A DNA stretch of 23,129 bases from Albugo candida (taxonomy: Eukaryota > Oomycota > Peronosporomycetes > Albuginales > Albuginaceae): the NCBI GenBank assembly GCA_905220665.1, contig CAJNAR010000104.1:1-23129 (forward strand), given 5' to 3'. The notes under the pieces were generated by a model. The model saw only the letters and a program-made list of their open reading frames with translations. It was not told the DNA's origin and did no database searches. Numbering within the stretch: position 1 is the stretch's first letter; each line of letters begins with the position of its first letter. The position numbers and the translations under genes were made by a program. Below, piece after piece: positions 22,701-23,129 of this stretch.

Positions 22701-23129
22701 GATGAAAATACAACCACTTCGTCGATCTCATTAGGCTTGACTGATTCATGGATGATTTCGGTCACCTCCACCTCTGTGACTTTCACTTCCTCCACATCAG
22801 GTCGAATCTCCTCTTCAATCTCCTTCGTCGTTTTCTTTGGCTTCTTGGTCTTCTTTTTCTTCTTTTTAGACAGCTCTGTCTCTTCCATAGTCGAGGTAGG
22901 CATCTTTTGAATATCGCTGTCACTATCGCTATAATCGTGCTTCGTTTCCTTAGTTGTCAGTCGAAGAGTGTCAGGCTGCGCCAGATGACCAATTTCTTGA
23001 GGAACGGTTTGGACCTTATCTTCTGATGAAAATACAACCACTTCGTCGATCTCATTAGGCTTGACTGATTCATGGATGATTTCGGTCACCTCCACCTCTG
23101 TGACTTTCACTTCCTCCACATCAGGTCGA
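19715..23129 (-). CDS. Giant repeat protein, N-terminal-ward segment (about 10.5 units, partial)
   Basis: Open repeat frame of about 1,138 codons from the two-base deletion at about 19714 to the right edge, with no start in view. The upstream sequence continues as repeat (D-P-R codons at 23120-23128), so the N-terminus is outside the window. Most units are the SSEDKVQ type. One unit has a 3-bp in-frame loss in the Lys tract (about 20268, five Lys instead of six), one has Val to Gly at 20517, and one (about 22467-22506) has four clustered substitutions. That the only size change here is in frame, while no stop appears, fits a coding sequence under some constraint. Function unrecognised. Confidence 0.75.

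Larger units (their letters stand above)
595..23129 (-). repeat. 324-bp tandem coding repeat array, about 69.5 units
   Basis: A unit of 324 bp (108 codons, so phase-neutral) repeats head to tail from about 595 through the right edge. Seventy copies of the anchor ATGGATGATTTCGG mark the register. Spacing is 324 bp except at indel-bearing units: 323 (1057-1380), 308 (1380-1688), 323 (2012-2335), 323 (4279-4602), 335 (7194-7529), 323 (14981-15304), 321 to 326 across 16924-19835, and 321 (20159-20480). Units are almost identical, including third codon positions, which points to recent homogenisation by unequal exchange or gene conversion. Variation is limited to a set of recurring alternatives: SSQ/SSE, DT/DK, KPN/KPD, PKK/PNK, VVS/ELS, STM/STI, HDYS/RDYP, TTV/TSV/TTK, DTLR/DSLR. 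The left boundary is sharp at about 595. The right boundary is not in the window, so true copy number is unknown. Confidence 0.97.

Noticed and set aside
595..23129. CRISPR-like or other spaced repeat array.
   Set aside because: The units are contiguous 324-bp coding repeats with no variable spacers of fixed length and no short direct repeat structure.
595..23129. Pure non-coding satellite DNA.
   Set aside because: Possible in principle, since a stop-free unit gives long ORFs. The in-frame unique flank, lack of nonsense changes and protein-level Lys block in the flank favour coding sequence.
1..23129. Assignment to a named titin, nesprin, ankyrin or MAP1-like gene.
   Set aside because: Only composition and repetitiveness agree. 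No diagnostic domain is in the window, so no gene symbol is given.

Overview
The whole window is one object: a tandem array of a 324-bp coding unit (108 codons) read on the minus strand. It fills about positions 595 to 23129 and runs off the right edge. Seventy occurrences of a unit anchor (ATGGATGATTTCGG) lie at 733, 1057, 1380 and so on to 23072, mostly exactly 324 bp apart, so about 69.5 units are present. Positions 1-594 are non-repetitive but stay open in the same minus-strand frame to the left edge. The window therefore seems to hold an internal and C-terminal-ward part of one giant repetitive protein. Its N-terminus lies beyond the right edge and its C-terminus beyond the left. No start codon, natural stop, promoter, intron, RNA gene, transposon or CRISPR array is visible.

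The consensus unit is low-complexity and charged: 16 Glu, 15 Lys, 14 Val, 14 Thr, 6 Pro, and no Cys or Trp in 108 residues. Its order is an acidic Ser-Asp block (YSDSDSDIQ), a T/S/E linker, a Lys block (KKKKKKTKKPKK), an acidic Val/Glu/Thr stretch (VEEVKVTEVEVTEI), then a more polar segment (VVVFSSQDTVQTVPQEIGHL). This looks like a disordered or elastic spacer. It resembles the PEVK/PEVT-type regions of invertebrate titin-like proteins in composition only. I do not recognise the gene. A eukaryote is likely (giant low-complexity protein, homogenised minisatellite-like coding repeats, one gene per >23 kb). Invertebrate and protist are both possible.

Layout, left to right: unique coding flank (1-594); mostly SSQDT-type units with three early frame breaks (595-4473); a homogenised block (about 4602-6480); a mixed block with KPN/KPD and TSV variants (6.5-11 kb); higher-order repeats, namely a 648-bp dimer and a 1,620-bp five-unit duplication (11.4-15.1 kb); more alternating units (15.1-17.2 kb); a degenerate stretch with 16 frame-changing indels in 2.5 kb (17200-19714); and an intact open block to the right edge (19715-23129).

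Outside the degenerate stretch only six indels break the frame, and I saw no nonsense substitution in about 70 units. The breaks are either consensus errors in a hard-to-polish repeat or real decay of some units; both readings are kept below. The most notable content is the giant repeat gene itself, its layered amplification history, and the concentration of indels at two places in the unit: the Lys-tract DNA and the TVETK junction.
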